64,000 bases of DNA, taken from Sulfitobacter mediterraneus (lineage in GTDB: Bacteria; Pseudomonadota; Alphaproteobacteria; Rhodobacterales; Rhodobacteraceae). The notes beneath the pieces were generated by a model. The model did not search any database. It was given only the letters and a program-made list of their open reading frames with translations, and had not been told where the DNA came from. The stretch lies in assembly GCF_003054325.1 (NCBI RefSeq), contig NZ_QBKU01000008.1, forward strand, positions 1-64,000, in the 5' to 3' direction. This document shows, in pieces, positions 7,160 to 16,891 of the stretch (positions are counted from its first letter, which is position 1; every line of letters starts with the position of its first letter). The translations under genes were made by a program, and so were the position numbers.

Positions 7160-9669
7160 AGTTTGCCTGTCAATGCGTTCCAACGTGGGTTTTGATCATC
7201 CAGATGGCGCAAGCCCCCCCATGATCCCCATTTGGTCGGGCTATACACGTCCGAGTAGGCGTTGAACAGTTTGCCGCCCACCGACTGCCAACCGGCCAGC
7301 AGGGTGCGGTAAAGGTCACCCATCTCTTGGGTGTAATTGAAATGGTGGAAAAACGCGGTCAGCTCGGCGTCTTCAATCTGCGGGCCAAGGCCCACGATAT
7401 GGCTGCCCCCCTCGTACATGATCAGCTCCAGCCCATGATCCGCAGCGACCTGTGCGTGATAAGGCCAAACCCGCCCGATGAGATCAGCCAAAGTATCCTC
7501 AGGATTGCCGCTGACGGCCCCATCATGCAACTCGCGCCCCGCAAAAGCGCTGGCCAGATCATAGCGATGCGCCGCGATATATGCGATGGCCTCCTGCCCG
7601 TTCAAACCCTGCGCAGATGCGTCCGCCCGCGCTTTGGCAAGGCTGTCTGCAAGCCAGCCTTTGACCATGTCCTCGCGATCCTCCAACCCCAGAACGCCGC
7701 CGAAATACCCCGTCACGGCATAGGCATCAAAGGCGGTTTTGGGCGCGGATAGCCCTTCGGCCTGTGCCAAGGGCGCGTTTAAGGCCGCATCTTCCAGCCC
7801 AAGCCAGCCGGTCTGGCTGCAGATCACATTGACCAATTGATCCTTGGTCTCTGCGGCAAAGGCAGTCGACCAGATCTGCGCAACCTCTGCCGCCCGCAAC
7901 CCGTAATACTGCATCCAGGTATTGTCCTCGCCCAAACGGTTCCGCGCCTGTTCATCTGCCCAGCGGGCCTGATCAAACTGCCAGTTCCAAACCTCGTTGG
8001 AATATTCGACATAGACCTTTCGCCCCGGATCGAGCTGGTCACTGGCCATGGCGGCAAAGCGTTGCACAAAGTTGTCTGTGGCCTGATGCGGAACGTTGAC
8101 CCAAATGTCTTTGCCTATTTCATTGCCCAGACGGATCATCACCTCAATCGGAACGCCGCCCATATAGGTGGCATTGCCCGGTAACGGGCGGTGTTCCCAT
8201 GCGGCTAGGTCTGAATTGTTGGTCTCCATCCAATCCATAAACCGCAGCACCTCGAACGAGGCCAGCCGCGCCGTCCAGTCGGGGTTGAACAGCGCCCCCT
8301 GATCCAACAGCGCCGCGCGGTCCTCTCGTACCAATGTGATCTCACCCAATGGCGCGGCGGTCCCGATGCGTAGCAGCCGGATATCCACGCTGCCTGGACC
8401 GGGCGTATAGTCAAAACGTACCTCCCCCGTGTCATAACGGATGTTTCTGGCCCGCCCTGCGACTTCAATCACCACATCCCCGTCAAAACGCAGCACATAC
8501 CGCCCCGCAAGTGATGTGGCGGCCTCCGGCATGTCGGTCAGAACCACGGTGCCGATACTGCTAAGATCATCCGGCATCCGGATCGGCCAGCCCAACGCAT
8601 CCAGATAGCCGCCATCGCGCAGCACCTCATGATCCACGCCGCCCCATCGTTTGGGCAAGTGGCCAAACCACGGACGGGCGGTTTTCATCACATCAAGGAA
8701 CGGCTGTTGGCTTGACCAATCGGTGACAGGCGCAAGCCCGATCGCCCCAGCACCGCGCAGCGGCAGATCCGCTGCAACCAGTTGGGCAGGTTCGGGCAAT
8801 GGCGGGCCTGTGGGCATGTTCGGCGCTTTCTCAGCCGATGCGTTGGTTGCCGGTGCGTTACCCACAGCCTCGCCCAGATAGCCCGCAACCGTATCCCAAG
8901 CGATCTGTTGCAACGCAGTCGCCAACGCAGGATCAACCGTTTGAACATCGCCGCCCCAGCGCCCCCTACCCGGCCCCGGCAGCCCTTCGGGAGATTGCCC
9001 GGTCAGCGCGGCAAATTGAACCTGTGAGACAAAGTAATGCCCCAGATCATTGAGGTGAATGTCATCAGAAAACAGCGCAGTGATCGACGTCACACCCGCA
9101 ACCTCGCCAGCGTTGACCGCATCGTACAGTTGCGCCATCGCCTGACCCGCGGGAATAAGACGCGCAGCAGGCACACCCCTTGGCAGGCCTGCGTTGATCT
9201 CGTCAACGATCCCCTCCCAGACCGGCAGGTCCGCATCAATCCGGCTGCGCCACGGCACGTCGGCACCCTCGTCGTGGTCAACCGCTTCGCCCGTTCCGCT
9301 TTTGAGGCTGTGCCATGTCTCCATGACAAAGACCTGCGCCGCCGGATTGGCCGCAATCGCCAGTTCTGCGTAGGATCGCGCAAAGAAGCTGCTGTCAGAC
9401 CATGTCACATGGTTGGCCAGCGGCAGGGCTTCGGTCAGGATCAGATGAGTGATCTCTCCCTCGGGCAAAACCTGACGGGCATTGACGCCCTCGGCCTCCG
9501 AACCATGGTCCCAATTGTAGCGCAAAGGCGCACCGTTGATGATCTGCGCCTGTACCTGCGCGCCGCCGGTGCCTGCGATCAAAGCGTTCCTCAACATGTC
9601 TGGGCCGTCCTGACCAAAAAGGCTGTGCCCGACCATCAGAACAGAAAAGACTGCGTCGATCAGGCTCAT
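7156..9669 (-). CDS. Two-domain protein: SGNH hydrolase-like plus clan GH-A glycosidase-like
   Basis: An 837-residue protein. Residues 1 to about 250 form an SGNH-like domain with a GHSL serine block near residue 14 and a DDIHLND block near residue 225 (D-x-x-H). Residues from about 300 onward resemble barrel glycosidases. A VEYSNEVWNW segment near residue 556 supplies the Asn-Glu acid/base pair, and an IMYEGGSH segment near residue 752 supplies a candidate nucleophile. No clear signal peptide is visible: the N-terminus SLIDAVFSVLMVGHS runs straight into the serine block. It overlaps its upstream neighbour by 4 bases (9666-9669) and the next gene by 4 bases. It may trim, transfer or deacylate a polysaccharide made by this locus. 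The exact glycosidase family is not assigned. Confidence 0.72.
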   Translation of the reverse strand: MSLIDAVFSVLMVGHSLFGQDGPDMLRNALIAGTGGAQVQAQIINGAPLRYNWDHGSEAEGVNARQVLPEGEITHLILTEALPLANHVTWSDSSFFARSYAELAIAANPAAQVFVMETWHSLKSGTGEAVDHDEGADVPWRSRIDADLPVWEGIVDEINAGLPRGVPAARLIPAGQAMAQLYDAVNAGEVAGVTSITALFSDDIHLNDLGHYFVSQVQFAALTGQSPEGLPGPGRGRWGGDVQTVDPALATALQQIAWDTVAGYLGEAVGNAPATNASAEKAPNMPTGPPLPEPAQLVAADLPLRGAGAIGLAPVTDWSSQQPFLDVMKTARPWFGHLPKRWGGVDHEVLRDGGYLDALGWPIRMPDDLSSIGTVVLTDMPEAATSLAGRYVLRFDGDVVIEVAGRARNIRYDTGEVRFDYTPGPGSVDIRLLRIGTAAPLGEITLVREDRAALLDQGALFNPDWTARLASFEVLRFMDWMETNNSDLAAWEHRPLPGNATYMGGVPIEVMIRLGNEIGKDIWVNVPHQATDNFVQRFAAMASDQLDPGRKVYVEYSNEVWNWQFDQARWADEQARNRLGEDNTWMQYYGLRAAEVAQIWSTAFAAETKDQLVNVICSQTGWLGLEDAALNAPLAQAEGLSAPKTAFDAYAVTGYFGGVLGLEDREDMVKGWLADSLAKARADASAQGLNGQEAIAYIAAHRYDLASAFAGRELHDGAVSGNPEDTLADLIGRVWPYHAQVAADHGLELIMYEGGSHIVGLGPQIEDAELTAFFHHFNYTQEMGDLYRTLLAGWQSVGGKLFNAYSDVYSPTKWGSWGGLRHLDDQNPRWNALTGKL

Positions 9670-10610
9670 CCCGCCACTCCGCTATCGGGCATCGATCGCA
9701 CCACATCCCAGACAACCTGCTGCATCAGCGCCGCCGCCTCGGCGCTGGGCGCATCGGCAGTGCTGCCATCGGCCCGCTGCAACCGATAGGGCAGCCCAGA
9801 CGGATCGCGATGATACAGCACCGCATAATGGGTCAGCGCCACCAGATAGGCACCCAGATCATTGACATGGATCGTGTCGCGGCTGCCGTCATCAGAGATC
9901 GCAAACAGATCATCTACCCCGTTGATGCCTTCCACACCGCCGCGCGTTTCCACTGCACGCACAAAGGCCGCCATGACCTGCCCCGCCGGGATCAGATGGA
10001 TCGGCGCGCCGCTTTGGGCCAATGCCGGATAGACCAACCTTTCACGCCAAAGAGCATCGAGATCGTCCCGAATTCGGTTCTGCCAGCCCTCGGGATCATT
10101 GATGTGATGCCATGTCTCATAGAGATAGATCCGCGCAGAGGGCTTGGCGGCATGGGCCAGCTTGGCCCACTCCCCCAAATAGCGGGCACTGTCGTGGTAT
10201 TTGATCGCATCGCGCAGCTCGACCATCTCGGTCAACACCACCGCATCATAGGTGCCTGACGTGATCGCTTCGGTCGCGGGGCGGAAACGCGGATGGGCGT
10301 TTTCCTGATCAAAGCCATTGATCGGCAGGTCCGGCTCCCAATGTTCCTTAAGCGATGTGCCCCAGCCCAGCTGGCTATCATAGTGATGCCCCGCACTCGC
10401 CAGTTGTGCCAGCATCGCAGGCATGTCACGCCCCACCAGCGAATGACCCAGATGATAGATCCGCAGCGCCCCCTTCGGCGCGGGCAAGGGCGCGGCATAA
10501 AGCGCCTCGGCCTCGGCTTTGCCCGACTGCCGCCGCATCATCCAGAACGCCCCGCCTGCCGCAACAAGCGCAAGCCCGGTCAGGGTCAAACGTCGGCTCA
10601 TACTGGCCAT
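9666..10610 (-). CDS. Membrane-anchored SGNH-like hydrolase
   Basis: A 314-residue protein with an N-terminal signal or anchor (RRLTLTGLALVAAGGAFWMM) and then an SGNH-like domain. The serine block is LGHSLVGRD (about residues 54-62) and the distal block is RDTIHVNDLGAYL near residue 250. It parallels the N-terminal half of the next protein (GHSL at one end, IHxNDLG at the other, ETWH in the middle), so the two are probably paralogues. I start at the ATG at 10610, with AGAGG about 10 bases upstream; GTG 10613 is also possible. A periplasmic O-acyl transferase or esterase acting on the polysaccharide is the natural guess. Confidence 0.75.
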   Translation of the reverse strand: MASMSRRLTLTGLALVAAGGAFWMMRRQSGKAEAEALYAAPLPAPKGALRIYHLGHSLVGRDMPAMLAQLASAGHHYDSQLGWGTSLKEHWEPDLPINGFDQENAHPRFRPATEAITSGTYDAVVLTEMVELRDAIKYHDSARYLGEWAKLAHAAKPSARIYLYETWHHINDPEGWQNRIRDDLDALWRERLVYPALAQSGAPIHLIPAGQVMAAFVRAVETRGGVEGINGVDDLFAISDDGSRDTIHVNDLGAYLVALTHYAVLYHRDPSGLPYRLQRADGSTADAPSAEAAALMQQVVWDVVRSMPDSGVAG

Positions 10611-10624
10611 CACAAAACGCCTCT

Positions 10625-11311
10625 TTACTCTTTCATCGGGTCAATGGTGACCGCCGTAACAATCTGCCCCCGCACCATGGCAAAGCGGCCCTGCAGAACA
10701 TCGCCAGCCGCAAATTGACCGGCAGGTTGCACAAACCGTGCCTGAAACTGGCCGGTTTGAGGTGCCAAAACAACGTCAAGATGATCAAATCCGAACAGGG
10801 TCTCTGTCAAAGGATACTGCGCCTTGTAGGCTGCTTCCTTGGCGGAAAAGACCACCTTGGCGAGCATGCCCTGATCGGCGCCTGCAATCCGCGCCACTTC
10901 GGCAGGACTGCAAATTGTGGACAGTAAATCGGGGTTCAACGGCGTTGCGGCCTCAATATCCACCCCCAAATGCGCCGCCCCGCGCGTGACCGCCGCCAGA
11001 CACCACCGATCATTGTGGGTGATGCTGCCATGCCAGCCTGCGGGCCAGCTTGGTGCGCGGTCCGCGCTTGCCGGAATGGCGATGTCTGGGCCGCCCAACA
11101 TGCGCATGGCCGCCCGCGCCGCGCTGCGACCGGCGGCAAATTCGGCCCGCCGTTTGGGAACCGCCTGCGCCACAAATTGCGCCTCTTCCGGCCAGATCGC
11201 TGGCTGCACCAGATGTGGATCTGCAACTGCCACAGCAACGGCCCCGTCAAACAGGGCCGCAACTGCCGCTTGGATCAACGCAGCATCGTCATCGGCGCAG
11301 GCCTCGATCAT
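10625..11311 (-). CDS. 4'-phosphopantetheinyl transferase (EntD/Sfp type)
   Basis: A 228-residue enzyme that moves phosphopantetheine from CoA to the serine of carrier domains. It shows the EntD-type blocks: RRAEFAAGRSAARAAM (about 53-68), SITHND, the metal-binding GVDIE (about 116-120) and FSAKEAAYKAQ (about 154-164). It overlaps the NRPS gene by 4 bases (11308-11311), so it is co-translated with one enzyme it should activate. The targets are Ser1448 of the NRPS and Ser1812 of the PKS. A dedicated transferase inside the run supports the view that these megasynthases are functional. Confidence 0.93.
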   Translation of the reverse strand: MIEACADDDAALIQAAVAALFDGAVAVAVADPHLVQPAIWPEEAQFVAQAVPKRRAEFAAGRSAARAAMRMLGGPDIAIPASADRAPSWPAGWHGSITHNDRWCLAAVTRGAAHLGVDIEAATPLNPDLLSTICSPAEVARIAGADQGMLAKVVFSAKEAAYKAQYPLTETLFGFDHLDVVLAPQTGQFQARFVQPAGQFAAGDVLQGRFAMVRGQIVTAVTIDPMKE

Positions 11312-14300
11312 GCGCCAGCCTTGGTCCGGCCTGCCCGCATCATCCGGCGTTTGGACATGGTTTCCGACTTGGCCGGATCAGGCGCCGCAACAGCAGGTTC
11401 TGCGGCAGGCTCTGCCGCTGTGCCGGGAGCCTTATCAAGATGCGCCGCCAACCCTTCCAACGTAGGAAAACGGAAGATGTCCGTGATTGACAATTGATCC
11501 GCGCCCAGCGCCGCCTTGATATCGCGGTGCGCTTGTACGGCCAGCAAGGAATGCCCGCCCAAACCAAAAAAATTGTCTTCGGCACGGATATTTCCAACAC
11601 CCAACACCTTGGACCAAACCTCGGCAATGGCGGCCTGCGTCGCGCTGGCAGGCGCGGCTTTGGTGGCGGCATTACCCGGCCGCGCCGTTTTCCGGCGGTC
11701 CGGGCGTGGCAGCGCCTTGCGGTCGATCTTTTTGTTCGGGGTCAGGGGCATCGCGTCAAGTTGCGCAAAATACCCCGGCACCATGATCGCCGGCAGATCG
11801 CGCGACAGATGCGCCGTCAGCTCAGCATCGGCAATCGTCCGGCTGGCGGTGAAATAGCCCACCAGTTGCGGCCCGCCCGGCACGTCATCGCGCGGCACAA
11901 CAACCGATTGCGTGACCCCGTCCATTGCCGCAAGGCAGGCTTCGATCTCGCCCAGTTCAATCCGATGCCCGCGAATTTTCACCTGTGCATCGGCGCGGCC
12001 CATAAAGTGCAGCACGCCGTCAGCATCCCAAGCCGCCAGATCGCCAGTGCGGTACAAACGGCCCGCACCAAACGGGCTTTTGACAAACCGCTCTGCGGTG
12101 AGGTCCGGCTGGTTCCAATAGCCATCCGTCACCCCACCGCCGCCAATCCAAAGCTCGCCCGCAGCGCCCGCAGGTTGCGGCGCCAAATCTGCATCCAGAA
12201 CATAGACTTGCGTGTTGGCAATCGGTGTGCCGATGGGCGCGGTGGCCTCAGCCCCATTTGCGACCATAGTTGTGGTTGACCAAATGGTGGTCTCGGTCGG
12301 GCCATACATGTTTTGCACGCTGGCCCCGGTGCAGGATTTCAGCGCGGTGACCAATGATCCCGGCAAAGCTTCGCCGCCAACCATCAGATGTTTGACCCGC
12401 GACAGCGCCGCCTGTGCCTCGTGGTTGGTCACCAGCATCTGCGCCATTGACGGCGTGCATTGCAGATGCGTCACGCTGTGGCGCACAATCTGCGTGGCAA
12501 GCGAGAAATCATCTTCGCGCAGCACGGTTTCCTTGTTGGATTGCGCCAAAACATCGGCCAGCGGTTTGAGGCCTTCCATAACCTTGGGTGTCGAAATGCC
12601 ATAATCGATCAGACATGCAATCTCATCCACGCCAATCCGCTTGAGCTGTTCTGTACGTGCCAGACCATCGGCCACGGTGCCAAACATGCCGCTGTCATTG
12701 AAATAACGCTGGAATGCAAATTCCAGAATGCCTTCCATTTCGTCGGGCGACAGATCCTCAAGATTGACCTCAAAGGGGTTGGTCACGCCTTTGGGCTTCT
12801 TGAACGCCGGGAATGCCCAGGCATATTGCTTGATCAGACCCGCGGCAGAGCGCAGGTAGTCTTTCATCGGTTCACGCGCGACCTCTTCGGCCTCGGCGCG
12901 GGTGGATGCCAAATAGGTGTGCAACATCACCGTGACCTTAAAGTCAACCGGATCATGCCCTGCTCCGCGCAAGGCGTCGTGGTAGATCTTGATCTTATCC
13001 GCGACCTCATCCACCGACTGGCCCAACAGGTGGGTCAACACATTTGCGCCAATCTCGCCCGCCTCGCGCCATGTGGCGGGGTTGCCCGCCGTGGTCACCC
13101 AAACGGGCAGTTCCTTGGACACTGGGCGCGGCTGCGTGACAACGGCATGAGGCGTGCCATCCTGTTTGGGAAACTCCACCGGTTCACCGCGCCACAGGCG
13201 GCGCAGCTGGTCAATGGTTTCGAACATCGCCGGTTTGTTGTTTGGCGGTGTGTTTTCCGGGCGCAGCACAAAGTCATCGGGCTGCCAGCCGCTGGCCACA
13301 CCAATGCCCACGCGGCCATTGGTCAGGTTGTCGATCACCGCCCATTCTTCGGCAATACGGGCCGGATGGTGCAAAGGCGCCACGCAAGACCCCGCGCGGA
13401 TTTCGAGGTTCTGGGTGACAGCCGCCGCCGCCGCGCCGGTGACAGACGGGTTCGGGTAAGGGCCGCCAAAGGCGTGAAAGTGCCGCTCTGGCGTCCAGAT
13501 CGCGTTGAAGCCATGGGCATCGGCAAACTTTGCCCCTTCCAGCAGCAATTCGTATTTCTTGGGGCCGACGCCGCCGTCATTGCCCCAATAAAACAGGTTA
13601 AAGTCGATCTTGCGATCTGACAGACCAATGGGCCCGTCCGACACCTGTGTGCGGCTTTCATCGCCAGCCAACACCAGCTTGAACCCCCGCGACAGGGTCC
13701 AGAACAGCTCAAGCACCGAAATATCAAACGACAGGCTGGTCACGGCCAGCCAGACCGCGCCCGCCTCGTGGTCGATCCGGTCATCCATGCCGACAAAGAA
13801 GTTGGCGACATTGCCGTGGTTGACCATCACGCCCTTGGGCGTGCCGGTAGAGCCGGAGGTATAGATCAGATAGGCCAGATCTTGCGCGGTTGCCGCGCAC
13901 GCCGGATCGGCGGCAGAGGCTGCTGCGATACGCGCATCGCTGTCCAATTGCACCACCTGTGCGTTATGCGCGGGCAGCTGCCCGGCCAGCGCCGATTGGG
14001 TCACGATAATTGGTGCGGCGCTGTCCGTGATGTAATGGGCAATCCGGTCGGCGGGATAAGCCGGATCAAGTGGCACATAAGCGCCACCAGATTTCAGGAT
14101 GGCCAAAGCGCCCACGATCAAATCAACGCCCCGCGCGGCATAAAGACCGATGGGCGTTCCGGGGGCCGCGCCCATATCGCGCAGAACATGCGCCAGCTTG
14201 TTGGCCCGGTTGTTCAGATCGCCGTAGCTCAGCACCTCCCCCTCAAACACCAATGCCTCAGCATCCGGTGTGCGGGCCACTTGAGCCTCAAATGCCGCGT

Positions 14301-15891
14301 GAACGGTGGTTCGGTCATAGCTGCGGCCTGTTGCGTTCCATCCCAAAAGCAATTGATCACGCTCAGACGCGGGCAAGGCCCACAGATCAGCGCAAGTTTG
14401 CGCTGTCCCGATCTGCGCAAGCGCCGCTTCGAAACGGGCCACCAACAGGGCCAAAGCGGCCTCTCCGATACGGGCAGGGTCATAGATGATGCTGCACCCT
14501 TCATCGGTCACAGCAAGGGTCAGCGCGGCACCCGGCACGGCATCAGCGGTGAAACTAAGGCCAACCTCGGTACGCTCACTATGGTCGATGGCCGGATCGC
14601 GCAGCGCCAAATCGGTGGCAAAACCCGCACTGTTCGACGCCCGCTCAAGATCTTTCTCGAACTGCGCCACGACGTCTGCAACCGTTGTCACCGCCGTTGC
14701 AATGAGTGTCAGCGGCACATGGTCCACCAGCAACGGATGCGCCGTGTCTTGGCGCAGGGCAAGCGTGCCGGTGTCCTGCCCCGAGGAATTCAGTGCCGTC
14801 AGAGCCAATGCTGCCGCCTGTTGGGTGCGGTCTTGTCCTTTTGGTGCGGCCAGTGACCGCGATTGCAGATCTGCGCCATCCTCAGCAGACGCCGGGCCTG
14901 CAAGGGGGCAAGACATCCAATCAGCACCCGCAAGGGTCCCTCGCCAAAAGGCTTCATCCTTGACCGGCAGGGGCGCAAGCGCAGGAGGGACGATTTTGTC
15001 CCCTGCCGAGAACAAACGAGAGAGGTCAACAGCAGCACCATCAATTGTGGTGATGCCTGAAAGCTCAACCGCCGCAGATGCGGTGCCAATGGTGATCCGG
15101 TCCGCAGACACGGTCAGAACCACGCCGCAATCGGCTGTTTGATCGGTGCCGGACAGGCCGCCAATCACAAGCGCCTGATCCCCCGCCATCAGTTTGGGCG
15201 TGGTCAGCGGGTTCCAATAGCCGCCAAAATCGAGGCCGCGCATCAGGCGCGACAGGCTGGCGGCATCTTGGGTGAAATCCAAAACACCCATATTGGCGGG
15301 GCGGTCGTCACGGGCAAAATAGCTGCGCTGTGTCAGGTCTTGGGCCGTGCGCTGCAGCAACCCGCTTTCCAGTTGTGCAACGACGTCGGCAAAACTTTCC
15401 ATACCAGCGGCATAACACTTGGAGTTGAGACTAAAGGCGGTTTCATCCTCGGCAATCTGCACCATCCGTTGGGCCAGAATATCGCCCTCGTCCACGCCGC
15501 CTTCGATGACATGCCAGGTGATGCCGTGGCTGTCTTCCCCATTGATGATGGCCCAGGCGGGGGTGTTCAAACCGGCATATCGCGGCAGCGGTCCATCGTG
15601 AAAGTTGATTGCGCCCTTGGCGGGCAATGCCAGCACATCGGACGGGATCATCCGCAGGTTTGCAATGCTCAGCAACCAATCGGCAGTGATGCCAGCCGCG
15701 ATCAAATCGCGGGGCTGCTCAACCACCTTGAGGCCCTTGCCCTCAGCCCAAGTCCGGACAGCCGGATCGCGCGTCACAACGGCAGGCAGGCGATGCCCGC
15801 CCGTCAACAACATGTCGCCACAAGCAATCGTGAGGGATTCATCCCCCATCAAAATGGCGTCAAAACCGGCGGGAATAAAAGCTGCGGTCAT
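11308..15891 (-). CDS. NRPS: formyltransferase, half condensation, A domain with embedded LLM monooxygenase, PCP
   Basis: A 1527-residue single-module synthetase. Residues 1 to about 300 are a formyltransferase-like domain. The catalytic Asn96, His98 and Asp134 keep the spacing of methionyl-tRNA formyltransferase (106, 108, 144 in E. coli). About 315-530 matches only the C-terminal half of a condensation domain; no HHxxxDG is present. The adenylation domain starts near 545, with YTSGSTGTPKG at about 677 and FDISVLELFW after it. At about 760-1115 it is interrupted by a luciferase-like flavin monooxygenase (MupA/Atu3671 type, LYWGNDGG and YFNDSGMFGT parts). Adenylation resumes with YGPTETTIW and ends NKKIDRKALPRP. 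A carrier domain follows with Ser1448. It should activate, formylate and oxidise an amino acid. The amino acid is not predicted. Confidence 0.9.
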   Translation of the reverse strand: MTAAFIPAGFDAILMGDESLTIACGDMLLTGGHRLPAVVTRDPAVRTWAEGKGLKVVEQPRDLIAAGITADWLLSIANLRMIPSDVLALPAKGAINFHDGPLPRYAGLNTPAWAIINGEDSHGITWHVIEGGVDEGDILAQRMVQIAEDETAFSLNSKCYAAGMESFADVVAQLESGLLQRTAQDLTQRSYFARDDRPANMGVLDFTQDAASLSRLMRGLDFGGYWNPLTTPKLMAGDQALVIGGLSGTDQTADCGVVLTVSADRITIGTASAAVELSGITTIDGAAVDLSRLFSAGDKIVPPALAPLPVKDEAFWRGTLAGADWMSCPLAGPASAEDGADLQSRSLAAPKGQDRTQQAAALALTALNSSGQDTGTLALRQDTAHPLLVDHVPLTLIATAVTTVADVVAQFEKDLERASNSAGFATDLALRDPAIDHSERTEVGLSFTADAVPGAALTLAVTDEGCSIIYDPARIGEAALALLVARFEAALAQIGTAQTCADLWALPASERDQLLLGWNATGRSYDRTTVHAAFEAQVARTPDAEALVFEGEVLSYGDLNNRANKLAHVLRDMGAAPGTPIGLYAARGVDLIVGALAILKSGGAYVPLDPAYPADRIAHYITDSAAPIIVTQSALAGQLPAHNAQVVQLDSDARIAAASAADPACAATAQDLAYLIYTSGSTGTPKGVMVNHGNVANFFVGMDDRIDHEAGAVWLAVTSLSFDISVLELFWTLSRGFKLVLAGDESRTQVSDGPIGLSDRKIDFNLFYWGNDGGVGPKKYELLLEGAKFADAHGFNAIWTPERHFHAFGGPYPNPSVTGAAAAAVTQNLEIRAGSCVAPLHHPARIAEEWAVIDNLTNGRVGIGVASGWQPDDFVLRPENTPPNNKPAMFETIDQLRRLWRGEPVEFPKQDGTPHAVVTQPRPVSKELPVWVTTAGNPATWREAGEIGANVLTHLLGQSVDEVADKIKIYHDALRGAGHDPVDFKVTVMLHTYLASTRAEAEEVAREPMKDYLRSAAGLIKQYAWAFPAFKKPKGVTNPFEVNLEDLSPDEMEGILEFAFQRYFNDSGMFGTVADGLARTEQLKRIGVDEIACLIDYGISTPKVMEGLKPLADVLAQSNKETVLREDDFSLATQIVRHSVTHLQCTPSMAQMLVTNHEAQAALSRVKHLMVGGEALPGSLVTALKSCTGASVQNMYGPTETTIWSTTTMVANGAEATAPIGTPIANTQVYVLDADLAPQPAGAAGELWIGGGGVTDGYWNQPDLTAERFVKSPFGAGRLYRTGDLAAWDADGVLHFMGRADAQVKIRGHRIELGEIEACLAAMDGVTQSVVVPRDDVPGGPQLVGYFTASRTIADAELTAHLSRDLPAIMVPGYFAQLDAMPLTPNKKIDRKALPRPDRRKTARPGNAATKAAPASATQAAIAEVWSKVLGVGNIRAEDNFFGLGGHSLLAVQAHRDIKAALGADQLSITDIFRFPTLEGLAAHLDKAPGTAAEPAAEPAVAAPDPAKSETMSKRRMMRAGRTKAGA

Positions 15892-16886
15892 GGTCTGTCC
15901 TCCGTTGCGGGGCGTCGTGATGTTGCGGGTTGCCGGTCAAGCGACAGGCCAAAGCCATGCCGCGCCAGATCACGCAGAAAATAGGCAGGATCCTGGCTGT
16001 TTTTCCCCGAAATGGCACAGCGCAGGTGATGAATGGCCCCGCCTGCCAACCGCGCCACAAGGGCCGCGGCAGCATAGACAGAACCGTGATTTTTCACAAA
16101 GTAATGGCGGCGACTGTCGAACCAGTAAGACGGCATGCGTTGCCATTCCTTCATCCCGGTCGACACCGACCCGATATGCACAACCCGGCTTTGAGGCAGA
16201 TACCAACAGCTCCACCCGGCGCGGGCGGCGCGTTTGCACAGATCGGTTTCCTCAAAGTAGAGAAAGAAGGTTTCGTCAAACAGCCCGATTTCATCCAGCA
16301 TCTTGGCCCGGACCAGCACACTGGCCCCGGCCACCCAATCGACACGGGCGGTGTGGTCCGGCAGTGGCGGCGCCACGATGGCGTTCTTGAGCATCCGCGA
16401 GAAAACACCCGTGCGGGCCGCCCCTTCGAATTCACCCGCAATGGAGGGGAACCGGAAGGCAGTGCAATGGGTCACGTCATCCTCGCCGCGCACATGGCTG
16501 CCTGCAAAACCGGCCTTGGGGTGGCTTTCCAGATGGGTGATCAATAGTGGCAGACATCCCGCATCGGGAAAGGCATCGGAGTTCAGCACATAAAAGTAAT
16601 CCGGCGCACTGCCATCGGACATCCGCGAGGTGAGGCCAAGGTTGTTGCCCGCGCCAAAACCGCCGTTCACATCCGACAAGATCAACCGCACCAGGCCGTT
16701 TTCATCCCAGCCCCTTTCGGTGATGGCCCTTTGCAACACCCCCGCCGATCCGTCGCCAGAGGCGTTGTCGATCAAGATCATCTCGGCCCCGACCGGCATA
16801 TCGGCTAAGGCCGCCTCTGCCGCCCGCAGGGTCATCTCAGCTGTGCGGTAGTTGAGAATAAGAACCAGAACTTTTGCTGCTGCCAT
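15888..16886 (-). CDS. Glycosyltransferase family 2 (rhamnosyltransferase-like)
   Basis: A 332-residue GT2 enzyme. The N-terminus AAAKVLVLILNYRTAEMTL and the segment MILIDNASGDGSAGVL are typical of WbbL/RfbF-like transferases. A donor-site region VLNSDAFPDAG lies near residue 105, and FDETFFLYFEETDLCKRAARAGW near residue 210 is the usual conserved acidic block. I start at the ATG at 16886, which has GGAG 8 bases upstream; a GTG at 16895 overlapping the PKS stop is also possible. It sits between the PKS and NRPS genes and overlaps the NRPS start by 4 bases, so a sugar-linked product is likely. Confidence 0.87.
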   Translation of the reverse strand: MAAAKVLVLILNYRTAEMTLRAAEAALADMPVGAEMILIDNASGDGSAGVLQRAITERGWDENGLVRLILSDVNGGFGAGNNLGLTSRMSDGSAPDYFYVLNSDAFPDAGCLPLLITHLESHPKAGFAGSHVRGEDDVTHCTAFRFPSIAGEFEGAARTGVFSRMLKNAIVAPPLPDHTARVDWVAGASVLVRAKMLDEIGLFDETFFLYFEETDLCKRAARAGWSCWYLPQSRVVHIGSVSTGMKEWQRMPSYWFDSRRHYFVKNHGSVYAAAALVARLAGGAIHHLRCAISGKNSQDPAYFLRDLARHGFGLSLDRQPATSRRPATEDRP

Positions 16887-16891
16887 ATCTC

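Noticed and set aside
14300..14960. Complete condensation domain in the NRPS
   Set aside because: Only the C-terminal half is recognisable and no HHxxxDG motif is present between the formyltransferase and adenylation parts.
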